Origin: CAADGL01 sp964643885
GTDB lineage: Bacteria; Planctomycetota; Phycisphaerae; UBA1845; Fen-1342
Assembly (NCBI GenBank): GCA_964643885.1
Contig: CAZXUI010000119.1
Span: 1 to 6,194, forward strand
DNA: 6,194 nucleotides
Direction of reading: 5' to 3'
The notes below the pieces were generated by a model, which saw nothing but the letters and a program-made list of their open reading frames with translations, was not told the origin of the DNA and ran no database searches. The translations under genes were made by a program, and so were the position numbers. Shown piece after piece: positions 1 to 5,965 of the stretch (within the stretch, counting starts at the first letter, position 1; each line of letters begins with the position of its first letter).

Positions 1-1423
1 CGATCTCGGCCCCGCTGGTGCCGATGTTGACGTTGGCGATGCCGCAGTCGCTGCCCGATGCCGCGAGGAATTCCTCCGCCTCGATCAGGTGGTGCGTGAA
101 GATCGCCCCCGAAAGCCCCTGCGGCACGCCGTTGTGCAGCGCGATCGCCTCGCGCACCTCGCGCACCACCGTGTCGTGGTCCGCCGGCCGCTCGGAGCCG
201 CCGTATTCGATCACGTAGAGGATCGGCGCGAAGGTCTCCTCCTGGACGATCCTGAATTCGTTGCGGGCCTCGGCGATGCACGGTCGCACATAGAGCCCGC
301 CGGGGTAGTCCTTGCCACTGAGCGGCTCGCCGCCGCAGATGATCCGCCCGCCCTCCTGCTTGACGCGGCCGATGGCCGTCTGAAGGTCTTTGACGGCGTT
401 GGCGTTGACCAGCGGGCCCATGAGCGTATCGGGCTTGCGCGGGTCGCCGATGCGGACGGTCTCATAGGCGGCGACCAGGCGGCGGACGAGCTCGTTTTTG
501 ATACTGCGGTGGACGATGATGCGGCGCGTGCTCGTGCAGCGCTGGCCGGCCGTGCCGACGGCGCCGAAGACGATCGCCCGCGTGGCCAGCTCCAGGTCCG
601 CATAGGCCGTGACGATGATGGCGTTGTTGCCGCCGAGCTCGAGAATCGTGCGGCCGAGACGCTGGCCGACCACTTCCGCGACGCGATAGCCCATGCGGCA
701 GCTTCCGGTCGCGGAAATCAGCGGCACGCGGCGGTCGGCCAGCAGGCGCTCGCCGACGTCCTGCACGGAGCCCTTGACGAGCGAAAAGATGGCCGGGTCG
801 ACGCCGTTGTCCCTGCAGACGCGCGCGGCGATCTTCGTGACGGCGATGGCGGTCAATGGCGTCTGGTGCGAGGGCTTCCAGACGCACGCGTCGCCGCAGA
901 CGGCCGCGAGGGCGGCGTTCCAGCTCCAGACGGCGACGGGGAAATTGAACGCGCTGATGATTCCGACGACGCCGAGCGGGTGCCACTGTTCGTACATGCG
1001 GTGGCGCGGCCGCTCGCTGTGCATGCTCAGGCCGTAGAGCTGGCGGCTCAGGCCGCAGGCGAAGTCGCAGATGTCGATCATTTCCTGCACTTCGCCCTCG
1101 CCCTCGGCGACGATCTTGCCCATTTCGAGGGTGACCAGGGCGCCGAGCGGCTTCTTCAGCTCGCGCAGGCGGTCGCCGAGCTGGCGGACGAGATCGCCGC
1201 GCTTGGGGGCGGGCACCTCGCGCCACTTGAGAAAGGCCGCGTGGGCGCGGTCGATGATGCGGTCGTACTCGGCCGCGGTGATCTGCCGGACGGAGGCGAT
1301 GCGGCCGCCGTCGATCGGGGAATTGACCTCGAGGACTTCGCCCGAGCCGATCCAGTCGCCGTCGAAGCCGCCGGGGTTGGGGTTGCGGGTATCGATTCCG
1401 AGCGCGTTGAGAATCTCGCTCAT
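1..1423 (-). CDS. ALDH7-family aldehyde dehydrogenase (alpha-aminoadipate semialdehyde dehydrogenase type), C-terminus beyond the left edge
   Basis: Predicted cytosolic NAD(P)-dependent oxidation of alpha-aminoadipate semialdehyde (in equilibrium with piperideine-6-carboxylate) to alpha-aminoadipate, a lysine-catabolism step. The frame is open for 474 residues with no stop before the edge; the family is about 500-510 long, so some 35-40 residues are missing. Visible motifs: AFNFPVAVW with catalytic Asn160, WKPS with cofactor-binding Lys183, LELGGNNAI with general base Glu262, GTAGQRC with nucleophile Cys296, EETFAP around 396-401, and GSDCGIANVNIGTSGAEI at 457-474. The last motif and GEVQEMIDICD near 110-120 are hallmarks of human ALDH7A1. 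Residues that recognise aminoadipate in ALDH7A1 appear conserved: Glu near 111, Arg295 before the catalytic Cys, and Gly471-Ala472. About 13 extra residues lie near 408-420 relative to the human protein as I recall it. The ATG at 1423 is chosen for its ribosome site and the family-like N-terminus. It is transcribed away from the other genes, and no lysine-pathway partner is visible. Confidence 0.93.
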   Translation of the reverse strand, partial: MSEILNALGIDTRNPNPGGFDGDWIGSGEVLEVNSPIDGGRIASVRQITAAEYDRIIDRAHAAFLKWREVPAPKRGDLVRQLGDRLRELKKPLGALVTLEMGKIVAEGEGEVQEMIDICDFACGLSRQLYGLSMHSERPRHRMYEQWHPLGVVGIISAFNFPVAVWSWNAALAAVCGDACVWKPSHQTPLTAIAVTKIAARVCRDNGVDPAIFSLVKGSVQDVGERLLADRRVPLISATGSCRMGYRVAEVVGQRLGRTILELGGNNAIIVTAYADLELATRAIVFGAVGTAGQRCTSTRRIIVHRSIKNELVRRLVAAYETVRIGDPRKPDTLMGPLVNANAVKDLQTAIGRVKQEGGRIICGGEPLSGKDYPGGLYVRPCIAEARNEFRIVQEETFAPILYVIEYGGSERPADHDTVVREVREAIALHNGVPQGLSGAIFTHHLIEAEEFLAASGSDCGIANVNIGTSGAEI

Positions 1424-1427
1424 CGGT

Positions 1428-1433
1428 TCACCT
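1428..1433 (-). promoter_or_regulatory. Ribosome binding site of the ALDH7 gene
   Basis: Read on the minus strand the sequence is AGGTGA, followed by four bases (ACCG) and then ATG. The match to the anti-Shine-Dalgarno sequence is good, with slightly short spacing. It supports the start at 1423. Confidence 0.6.
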
Positions 1434-1490
1434 GTCGTGAGTGTCTTGCACGGCATCCGCGGGCCTGGCCGCGGAGATTTCGCGAACAGG

Positions 1491-1503
1491 CGCTAGTCTA
1501 GCG
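1491..1503. promoter_or_regulatory. 13-bp palindrome with -10-like hexamers on both strands, in the divergent intergenic region
   Basis: The sequence CGCTAG-T-CTAGCG is a perfect inverted repeat with a single central base. It lies between the divergent ALDH7 and DUF418 genes and stands out as an AT-containing island in GC-rich DNA. On the minus strand it contains TAGACT (1500-1495), 71 bases upstream of the ALDH7 ATG. On the plus strand it contains TAGTCT (1494-1499). Both fit the TAnnnT pattern of a sigma-70 -10 element. No convincing -35 element is seen at 16-18 bp on either side. It may be a bidirectional promoter core, an operator for a dimeric repressor, or both. The symmetry is seen directly; the function is inferred. 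Confidence 0.4.
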
Positions 1504-1584
1504 GGCGGCGGCAGCGGCGGCCACGAGCGGCCGCGCCGGCGGGAGGCGAGCCGGGCGGGACGATCGCAATCGGCGGGGCGCGAC

Positions 1585-1613
1585 TTGGCGGCGGGTCGGC
1601 CGGTGGCGAGAAT
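1585..1613 (+). promoter_or_regulatory. Weak candidate promoter for the DUF418 gene
   Basis: TTGGCG (1585-1590) and GAGAAT (1608-1613) are separated by 17 bases, the ideal sigma-70 spacing. The -10 element lacks the usual first T, so the match is poor. If real, transcription would begin close to 1620. The ATG at 1621 would then be nearly leaderless, and the GTG at 1660 would have a normal leader of about 40 bases. Confidence 0.2.
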
Positions 1614-1620
1614 CCCCGCC

Positions 1621-3069
1621 ATGTCCCTGCCGCACGGCGGGGCGCGAGGTGCGGTGCGGGTGAAAGAATCGAGAGCGAGCCCGGAATCGAACGCCGCAGC
1701 GCCGACGACGCCGGCGGAGCGGATCGACCTGATCGACGCACTGCGGGGGTTCGCCCTGTTCGGTGTGCTGCTGGCCAATATCCAGTTCCTGGGGAACTCG
1801 ATCTTCACGATGCTCGGCGATGCGCGGCCGGCAGTCGGCACGGCGGATTACTGGGCCGCGCGGTCGCTGAGCTGGCTGGTTGAGGGGAAGTTCTACCTGC
1901 TGTTCTCGCTGCTGTTCGGGCTGGGGATGTGGTTGCAGGCGGAGCGGGCGGCGGCGCGCGGGGCGGACTTCGTGCGGCTTTATCGACGACGGCTGCTGGT
2001 GCTGATGGGGTTCGCGCTGGCGCACGGCCTGCTCATCTGGTACGGCGACATCCTGCTGACGTACGGCCTGCTCGGGTTCGTGCTGCTGCTGATGCGGGGC
2101 GCCAGTAACCGTGCGCTGCTCGTCGCAGCGAGCGTGCTGGTCGCCCTGCCGGCCGTACTGCTGGGTGGATGCCTGGGGCTCATCTCGCTGGCGACCGTGG
2201 AGCTGGAGTCAGCAGCGAATCAGCCCGAGCCCGCCGCGGCAACCGCGCCCGCCGAAGCGGCGAGCTCACGGCCAGCGGCTGAGACGATGCCGGACAAAGC
2301 CGAGCCGGACGTGGCCGGGGAAGAAGACGAGGACGACGTCGAAGACCCGGACGAGTTTTTCAGGCGGCTCGAGGCGGAAACGAGCGCGGCGTACCGCGGC
2401 GGCGAGCTCGGAGCGATCTTGCGGGCACGGCTGCGCGAGTGGTTCGTGGGCTGGGTTCTGCTGATCATCGGCGGGCCGCTCATTGCGGCGATGTTCTTCG
2501 TAGGTATCGTAGTCGGGCGGGCGCGGATACTGGCCGAGCCACAGCGCTGGCGCGGGCTGTTTCGGGGGCTGCTCTGGATCGCCTTGCCGCTGGGGCTGCT
2601 CGCGAATCTGGCCGCGACGCAGGTCCAGTACGCAGCCGCGGCGGAGGGTGATGCGGACTCGTCCGCTGCCGGGATCGCCTGGGCCGCCGCGACGGTCCTC
2701 TACTTCATCGGCGCACCGGCACAGGCATTCGGCTACGCGGCCGCGATCGTCGCGCTGTGGCACACGGCCGCGGGCGCGGCCCTGCTGCGGCCAGCGGCGG
2801 CGGTCGGCCGGATGGCCCTGAGCAACTACCTAGGCCAGTCGCTGATCTGCACGACGATCTTCTACGGCTATGGCGGCGGACTGTATGGACAGGTGGGCCC
2901 GGCGGCCGGCGTGGGGCTGGCCGCGGCGATCTTCGCCTTTCAACTGATCGTGAGCACGCTCTGGCTGCGGTTCTTCCGCTTCGGGCCGGCCGAGTGGCTG
3001 TGGCGCTCTCTCACCTACGGCAGAATGCAGCCGATGCGGGCGGCGGCTCGCGCGAGCGCGGCCGAATGA
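1621..3069 (+). CDS. DUF418 (YeiB-type) multi-pass membrane protein with an acidic Ala/Pro-rich insertion
   Basis: A 482-residue integral inner-membrane protein. Family hallmarks are seen at both ends: RIDLIDALRGFALFGVLL (34-51) at the first membrane segment, and near the C-terminus GRMALSNYLGQSLICTT (396-412) followed by FGPAEWLWRSLTYGRMQP (454-471). Hydrophobic stretches lie roughly at 42-58, 90-106, 124-158, 166-192, 275-299, 311-331, 350-380, 400-415 and 426-450. DUF418 proteins are typically near 400 residues and have no well-established biochemical role; acyltransferase-like or transport functions have been suggested. The extra length is largely an Ala/Pro-rich then Asp/Glu-rich hydrophilic segment at about 196-255, between membrane segments. 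The start is uncertain: ATG 1621 has only a weak GGTGGCGAG upstream, while GTG 1660 (13 residues in) follows a strong GAGGTG. The gene stands alone, 102 bp before the next gene and divergent from ALDH7. Confidence 0.88.
   Translation: MSLPHGGARGAVRVKESRASPESNAAAPTTPAERIDLIDALRGFALFGVLLANIQFLGNSIFTMLGDARPAVGTADYWAARSLSWLVEGKFYLLFSLLFGLGMWLQAERAAARGADFVRLYRRRLLVLMGFALAHGLLIWYGDILLTYGLLGFVLLLMRGASNRALLVAASVLVALPAVLLGGCLGLISLATVELESAANQPEPAAATAPAEAASSRPAAETMPDKAEPDVAGEEDEDDVEDPDEFFRRLEAETSAAYRGGELGAILRARLREWFVGWVLLIIGGPLIAAMFFVGIVVGRARILAEPQRWRGLFRGLLWIALPLGLLANLAATQVQYAAAAEGDADSSAAGIAWAAATVLYFIGAPAQAFGYAAAIVALWHTAAGAALLRPAAAVGRMALSNYLGQSLICTTIFYGYGGGLYGQVGPAAGVGLAAAIFAFQLIVSTLWLRFFRFGPAEWLWRSLTYGRMQPMRAAARASAAE
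1646..1651 (+). promoter_or_regulatory. Strong Shine-Dalgarno inside the DUF418 frame, supporting an alternative GTG start at 1660
   Basis: GAGGTG is an uninterrupted six-base match to the anti-Shine-Dalgarno sequence and sits eight bases before an in-frame GTG at 1660. Starting there gives a 469-residue protein that still begins about 21 residues before the conserved RIDLIDALRGF block. This site is better placed than anything before ATG 1621, so the annotated start may be 13 codons too early. Confidence 0.4.
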
Positions 3070-3132
3070 TCGGCCCGACGGGCGGCGTGGGCGCGTCGCG
3101 GGCTAAGCCGGGCTGAGCGGCCGCGGGGAGGC

Positions 3133-3138
3133 TACACT
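3133..3138 (+). promoter_or_regulatory. Candidate -10 element for the aldehyde/alcohol dehydrogenase operon
   Basis: TACACT lies 33 bases before the ATG at 3172 and is followed by a relatively AT-rich CTTTCAC stretch, unusual in this GC-rich gap. It matches four of six positions of TATAAT, including the key TA and the final T. No clear -35 hexamer is seen 16-18 bp upstream. A similar TAnACT hexamer occurs before two other genes in this window. Confidence 0.35.
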
Positions 3139-3160
3139 CTTTCACGGTCTGCACAGCGGC

Positions 3161-3164
3161 GGAG
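3161..3164 (+). promoter_or_regulatory. Ribosome binding site of the atypical aldehyde dehydrogenase gene
   Basis: GGAG, within GGAGAGG, ends seven bases before ATG 3172, which is optimal spacing. It decides between two close ATGs: the one at 3168 is in another frame, giving a protein without family features, and is too close to the site. Confidence 0.65.
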
Positions 3165-3171
3165 AGGATGA

Positions 3172-4611
3172 ATGGTCCACATTCCGATATTGCGACATGG
3201 CCGGCCCTACGAAAGCGTCGAGAAGGTGGTGTTGACGCACCATGCGACGGGCGAGCCGGTCGCGCAGGTGAGCCAGGCGAACAGCGGGCTGATCGCGCGC
3301 GACATTCGGAGGCTGCCGGCGAACGTGCTGGAGCGGTTCAGCTCGCGGGAGTTGATCGAGATGTGCCGGGCGGCCGGGCGGCATTTCATGGAGTCGCGGC
3401 TGCCGGTCGGCGAATCGCCGCAGAGCTTTGACGATTACGTGAAGAGTCTCTCGGCGACGACGGGCATGCCGGTGAGCTACTGCCGCAGCAACGCGGCGAA
3501 GATTCAGCGCGTTTTGGATGAGATGGAGTTGATCCTGGCCGGACTGACGCGCGGGCTGGAGCTGGAGATTCTCGACCGCGGCTGGGGGGTGGTCGACGGA
3601 CGGACGCTGAGCTTCTTCCGCGAAGGGCGCGTGTTCGGGGCGGTGTTGCCGAGCAATTCGCCGGGCGTGCACTCGCTGTGGGTGCCGGCGATCGCGCTCA
3701 AGGCGCCGCTCGTGCTCAAGCCCGGGCGCGAGGAGCCCTGGACGCCGCTTCGCATCCTTGAGGCGTTCGCCGCGGCGGGCATTCCGCGTGAGGCGCTGAG
3801 CTTCTACCCGACCGATCACGCCGGCGCGGGCGAGCTGCTGCGGAACGTCGACCGGGCGATGCTCTTCGGCGACGAGAAGACGACGCGGCCGTGGGCCGAT
3901 GATGCGCGGGTCGAGCTGCACGGCCCGGGATACAGCAAGGTGGTGCTCGGCGACGACGCGGCGGAGGATTGGGCGAATCACGTCGAGCTGATGGCCTCGT
4001 CGATCGCGGCGAACGGCGGGCGGTCTTGCATCAACGCGTCGGCCGTCTACACGCCGCGGCACGCGCGCGAGTTGGCACAGGCACTGGCCGAGAAGCTCGC
4101 GAAGATCGAGGCTCTGCCGGCGGATGATCCGCGGGCGGAGGTGGCCGCGTTCGCGAACCCGGCCGTAGCGGAGATGATCTCCGCGGTCATCGACGCCGGG
4201 CTGCGCGAGCCGGGCGCGGCGGACCTGTGCCAGGCGGTTCGCGGCACGCCGCGGCTGGTGAAGCGCGGCCGCGTGGCGTGGCTGCTGCCGGCGATCGTGC
4301 ATTGCGAGTCGCGCGAGCATCCCTTGGCCAATCGCGAGTTCCTCTTCCCGTACGCGTCGGTGATCGAATGCCCGACGGCGGAGATTCCGCAGGCGATCGG
4401 GCGATCGCTGGTGGTCACAGCGATCACCAGGGACCGCGAGTTCGCCGCGCGGCTGATGGCCAGCGAGAACATCGACCGGCTGAACCTCGGACCGATTCCG
4501 ACGTGGCGCTTGAGCTGGGACCAGCCGCACGAGGGAAACCTCTTCGAGCATCTGTATCGTCAGCGCGCGTTTCAGATCGAGGCACCGGAGCTCGTCGGAG
4601 CCGGCGCGTGA
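3172..4611 (+). CDS. Atypical aldehyde dehydrogenase superfamily protein (possible acyl-CoA reductase-like)
   Basis: A 479-residue soluble protein with the aldehyde dehydrogenase fold, predicted to interconvert an aldehyde and an acid or acyl thioester with NAD(P). The catalytic set can be traced: Asn162 in LPSNSPG, Lys183 in LVLKPG, Glu248 in VELHGPG (where typical enzymes have LELGG), nucleophile Cys286 in NGGRSCINAS, and Glu389-Phe390 in NREFLFPYAS (typical EEIFGP). The N-terminal 135 residues and the nucleotide-site segment LFGDEKTT (231-238, in place of FTGS) are divergent, so it is outside the well-known aldehyde dehydrogenase groups. I recall similar proteins from planctomycetes and acidobacteria without assigned substrate. 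The next gene, an Fe-alcohol dehydrogenase, overlaps its stop codon, which suggests joint action on one aldehyde. The LuxC acyl-CoA reductase family is an alternative placement; the superfamily call is firm, the substrate unknown. Confidence 0.85.
   Translation: MVHIPILRHGRPYESVEKVVLTHHATGEPVAQVSQANSGLIARDIRRLPANVLERFSSRELIEMCRAAGRHFMESRLPVGESPQSFDDYVKSLSATTGMPVSYCRSNAAKIQRVLDEMELILAGLTRGLELEILDRGWGVVDGRTLSFFREGRVFGAVLPSNSPGVHSLWVPAIALKAPLVLKPGREEPWTPLRILEAFAAAGIPREALSFYPTDHAGAGELLRNVDRAMLFGDEKTTRPWADDARVELHGPGYSKVVLGDDAAEDWANHVELMASSIAANGGRSCINASAVYTPRHARELAQALAEKLAKIEALPADDPRAEVAAFANPAVAEMISAVIDAGLREPGAADLCQAVRGTPRLVKRGRVAWLLPAIVHCESREHPLANREFLFPYASVIECPTAEIPQAIGRSLVVTAITRDREFAARLMASENIDRLNLGPIPTWRLSWDQPHEGNLFEHLYRQRAFQIEAPELVGAGA
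4597..4600 (+). promoter_or_regulatory. Ribosome binding site of the Fe-alcohol dehydrogenase gene, inside the preceding gene
   Basis: GGAG lies seven bases before GTG 4608, within the last codons of the aldehyde dehydrogenase gene. It supports GTG 4608 as the start although the frame stays open upstream to about 4227. The GTGA overlap (start GTG 4608-4610, stop TGA 4609-4611) indicates coupled translation. Confidence 0.65.
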
Positions 4612-5840
4612 CGGGGCCGGAGCGGACGGGAGACCACGCGATCGACTGGCCGGAGGCGCTGCTGCGGCACTCGCCGGTGCGGGTCGTGGCGGGCCCGGGC
4701 CGGCTCGATCAGCTCGGCCGGCTCGCGCGCGACGAAGGCGCGCGGCGCGTGCTGCTCGTGACCGATCCGGGGCTCGTCCGTGCCGGGCATGCGACACGGG
4801 CGACCGCGCTGCTGCGCGACGCGGGGCTCGTGGTCGAGTTGTTCGACGGGACGCGCGAGAACCCGACGACCGAGCACGTCGCGGCCGGGCTCGCGGTTGC
4901 GCGGGACTTCCGGCCGGACCTTCTCGTGGCCGTCGGCGGCGGCAGCGCGATGGACTGCTGCAAGGGGGTGAATCTGCTCTATTCGAATGGCGGGCAGATG
5001 GCGGATTATCGCGGAGACGCTCCGGCCGAGGTTCTCGCCAGGCGGCGGCCGTGCCGGCCGTCCATTCTCGTACCGACCACGGCCGGCACGGGCAGCGAGG
5101 CGCAGTCGTTTGCGCTGATCAGCGACGCGGCGACGAAGCAGAAGCTGGCGTGCGGCGACCGGCGCCCGCCGACGCATGGCGGTCTGCGGCCGCGGGTCGT
5201 GGTGCTGGACCCGGAATTGACGGCGACGGTGCCGCGTGACGTGGCGGCGGCGGCGGCGATCGACGCGGTCTCGCACGCGGTGGAGACGGCCGGCTGCCGC
5301 GTGCGCAATGAGCACTCGCGGGCGCTGTCGCGGGCGGCGTGGGAGCGGCTGTCGCGCAGTCTGGAGATTGTGCTGCGCGGCGAAGGCGGCGGGCAGCCGG
5401 CCGTGCAGCGGGCGCGGTTTGAGATGCTGCTCGGTGCGCACCTGGCAGGCTGCGCGATCGAGCAAGCGATGCTCGGAGCGGCCCACGCGTGCGCGAACCC
5501 GCTCACCGCCCGGTTCGGGATCACACACGGCGTTGCCGTGGGCGTGATGTTGCCTCACGTGGTCCGGTTCAATGCGCCGGGTTCGAGCGGCACGGCCGCT
5601 GTGTCACCCGCCGGTGACCATCCATACGCGGACCTGGAAGCGGACGCGGCGGTGCTCGCGGCGCGGATCGAGCAGATGCTGGAGACGGCCGGTCTGCCGC
5701 GACGGCTGCGAGAGCTGGCCGTGCCGCAGACGGAGCTGGCGGCGCTGGCCGGGTCGGCCGCGGCGCAATGGACGGCGGGTTTCAATCCGCGGCCGCTGTC
5801 GGCCGACGACGCGCTGGCCCTTTATGGCGCTGCGATGTGA
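4608..5840 (+). CDS. Iron-containing alcohol dehydrogenase (group III)
   Basis: A 410-residue cytosolic NAD(P)-dependent alcohol dehydrogenase of the iron-activated family (FucO/AdhB type; usual length about 380-390), interconverting a primary alcohol and its aldehyde. The dinucleotide-binding motif is GGGSAMD (110-116), followed by the signature PTTAGTGSE (156-164). The four metal ligands are all traceable: Asp219 and His223 in IDAVSHAVE, His293 in GAAHACANPL, and His307 in GITHGVAVG. Their spacings (4 and 14) equal those in E. coli FucO. The C-terminal helical domain holds LPHVVRFN (315-322) and NPRPLS (393-398). Extra length comes from about 20 N-terminal residues and a Ser/Gly/Pro-rich loop near 324-338. 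The start is GTG 4608, overlapping the upstream stop. Together with the upstream aldehyde dehydrogenase it forms a split counterpart of a bifunctional aldehyde/alcohol dehydrogenase. The family is secure; the substrate is not determined. Confidence 0.92.
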   Translation: MTGPERTGDHAIDWPEALLRHSPVRVVAGPGRLDQLGRLARDEGARRVLLVTDPGLVRAGHATRATALLRDAGLVVELFDGTRENPTTEHVAAGLAVARDFRPDLLVAVGGGSAMDCCKGVNLLYSNGGQMADYRGDAPAEVLARRRPCRPSILVPTTAGTGSEAQSFALISDAATKQKLACGDRRPPTHGGLRPRVVVLDPELTATVPRDVAAAAAIDAVSHAVETAGCRVRNEHSRALSRAAWERLSRSLEIVLRGEGGGQPAVQRARFEMLLGAHLAGCAIEQAMLGAAHACANPLTARFGITHGVAVGVMLPHVVRFNAPGSSGTAAVSPAGDHPYADLEADAAVLAARIEQMLETAGLPRRLRELAVPQTELAALAGSAAAQWTAGFNPRPLSADDALALYGAAM

Positions 5841-5845
5841 AGCGG

Positions 5846-5871
5846 CGCGAGAACGTCCGCTGCGGCTCGCG
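5846..5871 (+). other. Imperfect GC-rich hairpin just after the Fe-alcohol dehydrogenase gene
   Basis: CGCGAG (5846-5851) pairs with CTCGCG (5866-5871), and the stem continues with CCG (5857-5859) and CGG (5863-5865) around a CTG loop, leaving a five-base bulge (AACGT) on the left arm. It starts five bases after the stop codon. No T-run follows, so it is not a classical rho-independent terminator; it could protect the transcript end, or occur by chance in GC-rich DNA. Confidence 0.2.
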
Positions 5872-5905
5872 ATGGCCGATTTGCGCGGCCCCCGCGGGTC
5901 GAATG

Positions 5906-5914
5906 TGATAGACT
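5906..5914 (+). promoter_or_regulatory. Candidate extended -10 promoter of the radical SAM gene
   Basis: TGATAGACT fits the extended -10 pattern TGnTAnnnT and lies 51 bases before the ATG at 5966, in the most AT-rich part of the gap. No -35 hexamer is at standard spacing (a TTGCGC at 5881-5886 is 22 bases away, too far), but extended -10 promoters can do without one. It suggests the radical SAM gene can be transcribed independently of the upstream pair. Confidence 0.4.
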
Positions 5915-5965
5915 AAGGGTCGATGTGTTCGGGTACCTTCGCTCCGATGCCGGCGGACGGGTGGA

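Noticed and set aside
89..1501. A 470-residue open frame on the plus strand opposite the ALDH7 gene
   Set aside because: It is an antisense shadow: the codon pattern of GC-rich genes suppresses stops on the opposite strand. Its translation is Ala/Asp/Arg-rich with no family motif, while the minus strand gives an unmistakable aldehyde dehydrogenase.
1441..1620. An upstream extension of the DUF418 frame from a GTG at 1441
   Set aside because: The 60 added residues are low-complexity Arg/Gly/Ala sequence and would cover the whole divergent promoter region, including the palindrome.
3073..3083. GCCCG-A-CGGGC inverted repeat just after the DUF418 stop, considered as a terminator
   Set aside because: The one-base loop is too small for the full stem to form and there is no T-run after it. 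Such repeats are expected by chance in GC-rich DNA.
3117..3124. GCGGCCGC palindrome upstream of the aldehyde dehydrogenase
   Set aside because: An 8-bp GC-only palindrome is common by chance at this base composition, and it does not overlap a recognisable promoter element.
4227..4607. An upstream extension of the Fe-alcohol dehydrogenase frame, overlapping the previous gene by about 380 bases
   Set aside because: The extension has no similarity to the family, and a good ribosome site with a stop/start overlap marks GTG 4608 as the real start.
3142..4797. A 551-residue open frame on the minus strand opposite the aldehyde dehydrogenase
   Set aside because: Its translation is dominated by Arg, Pro, Ala and His and has no recognisable domain. 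It spans the boundary of two well-supported genes on the other strand.
4572..5558. A 328-residue open frame on the minus strand opposite the Fe-alcohol dehydrogenase
   Set aside because: It has the same Arg/His/Ala-rich composition without motifs. The opposite strand has all the metal ligands and signatures of an Fe-alcohol dehydrogenase.
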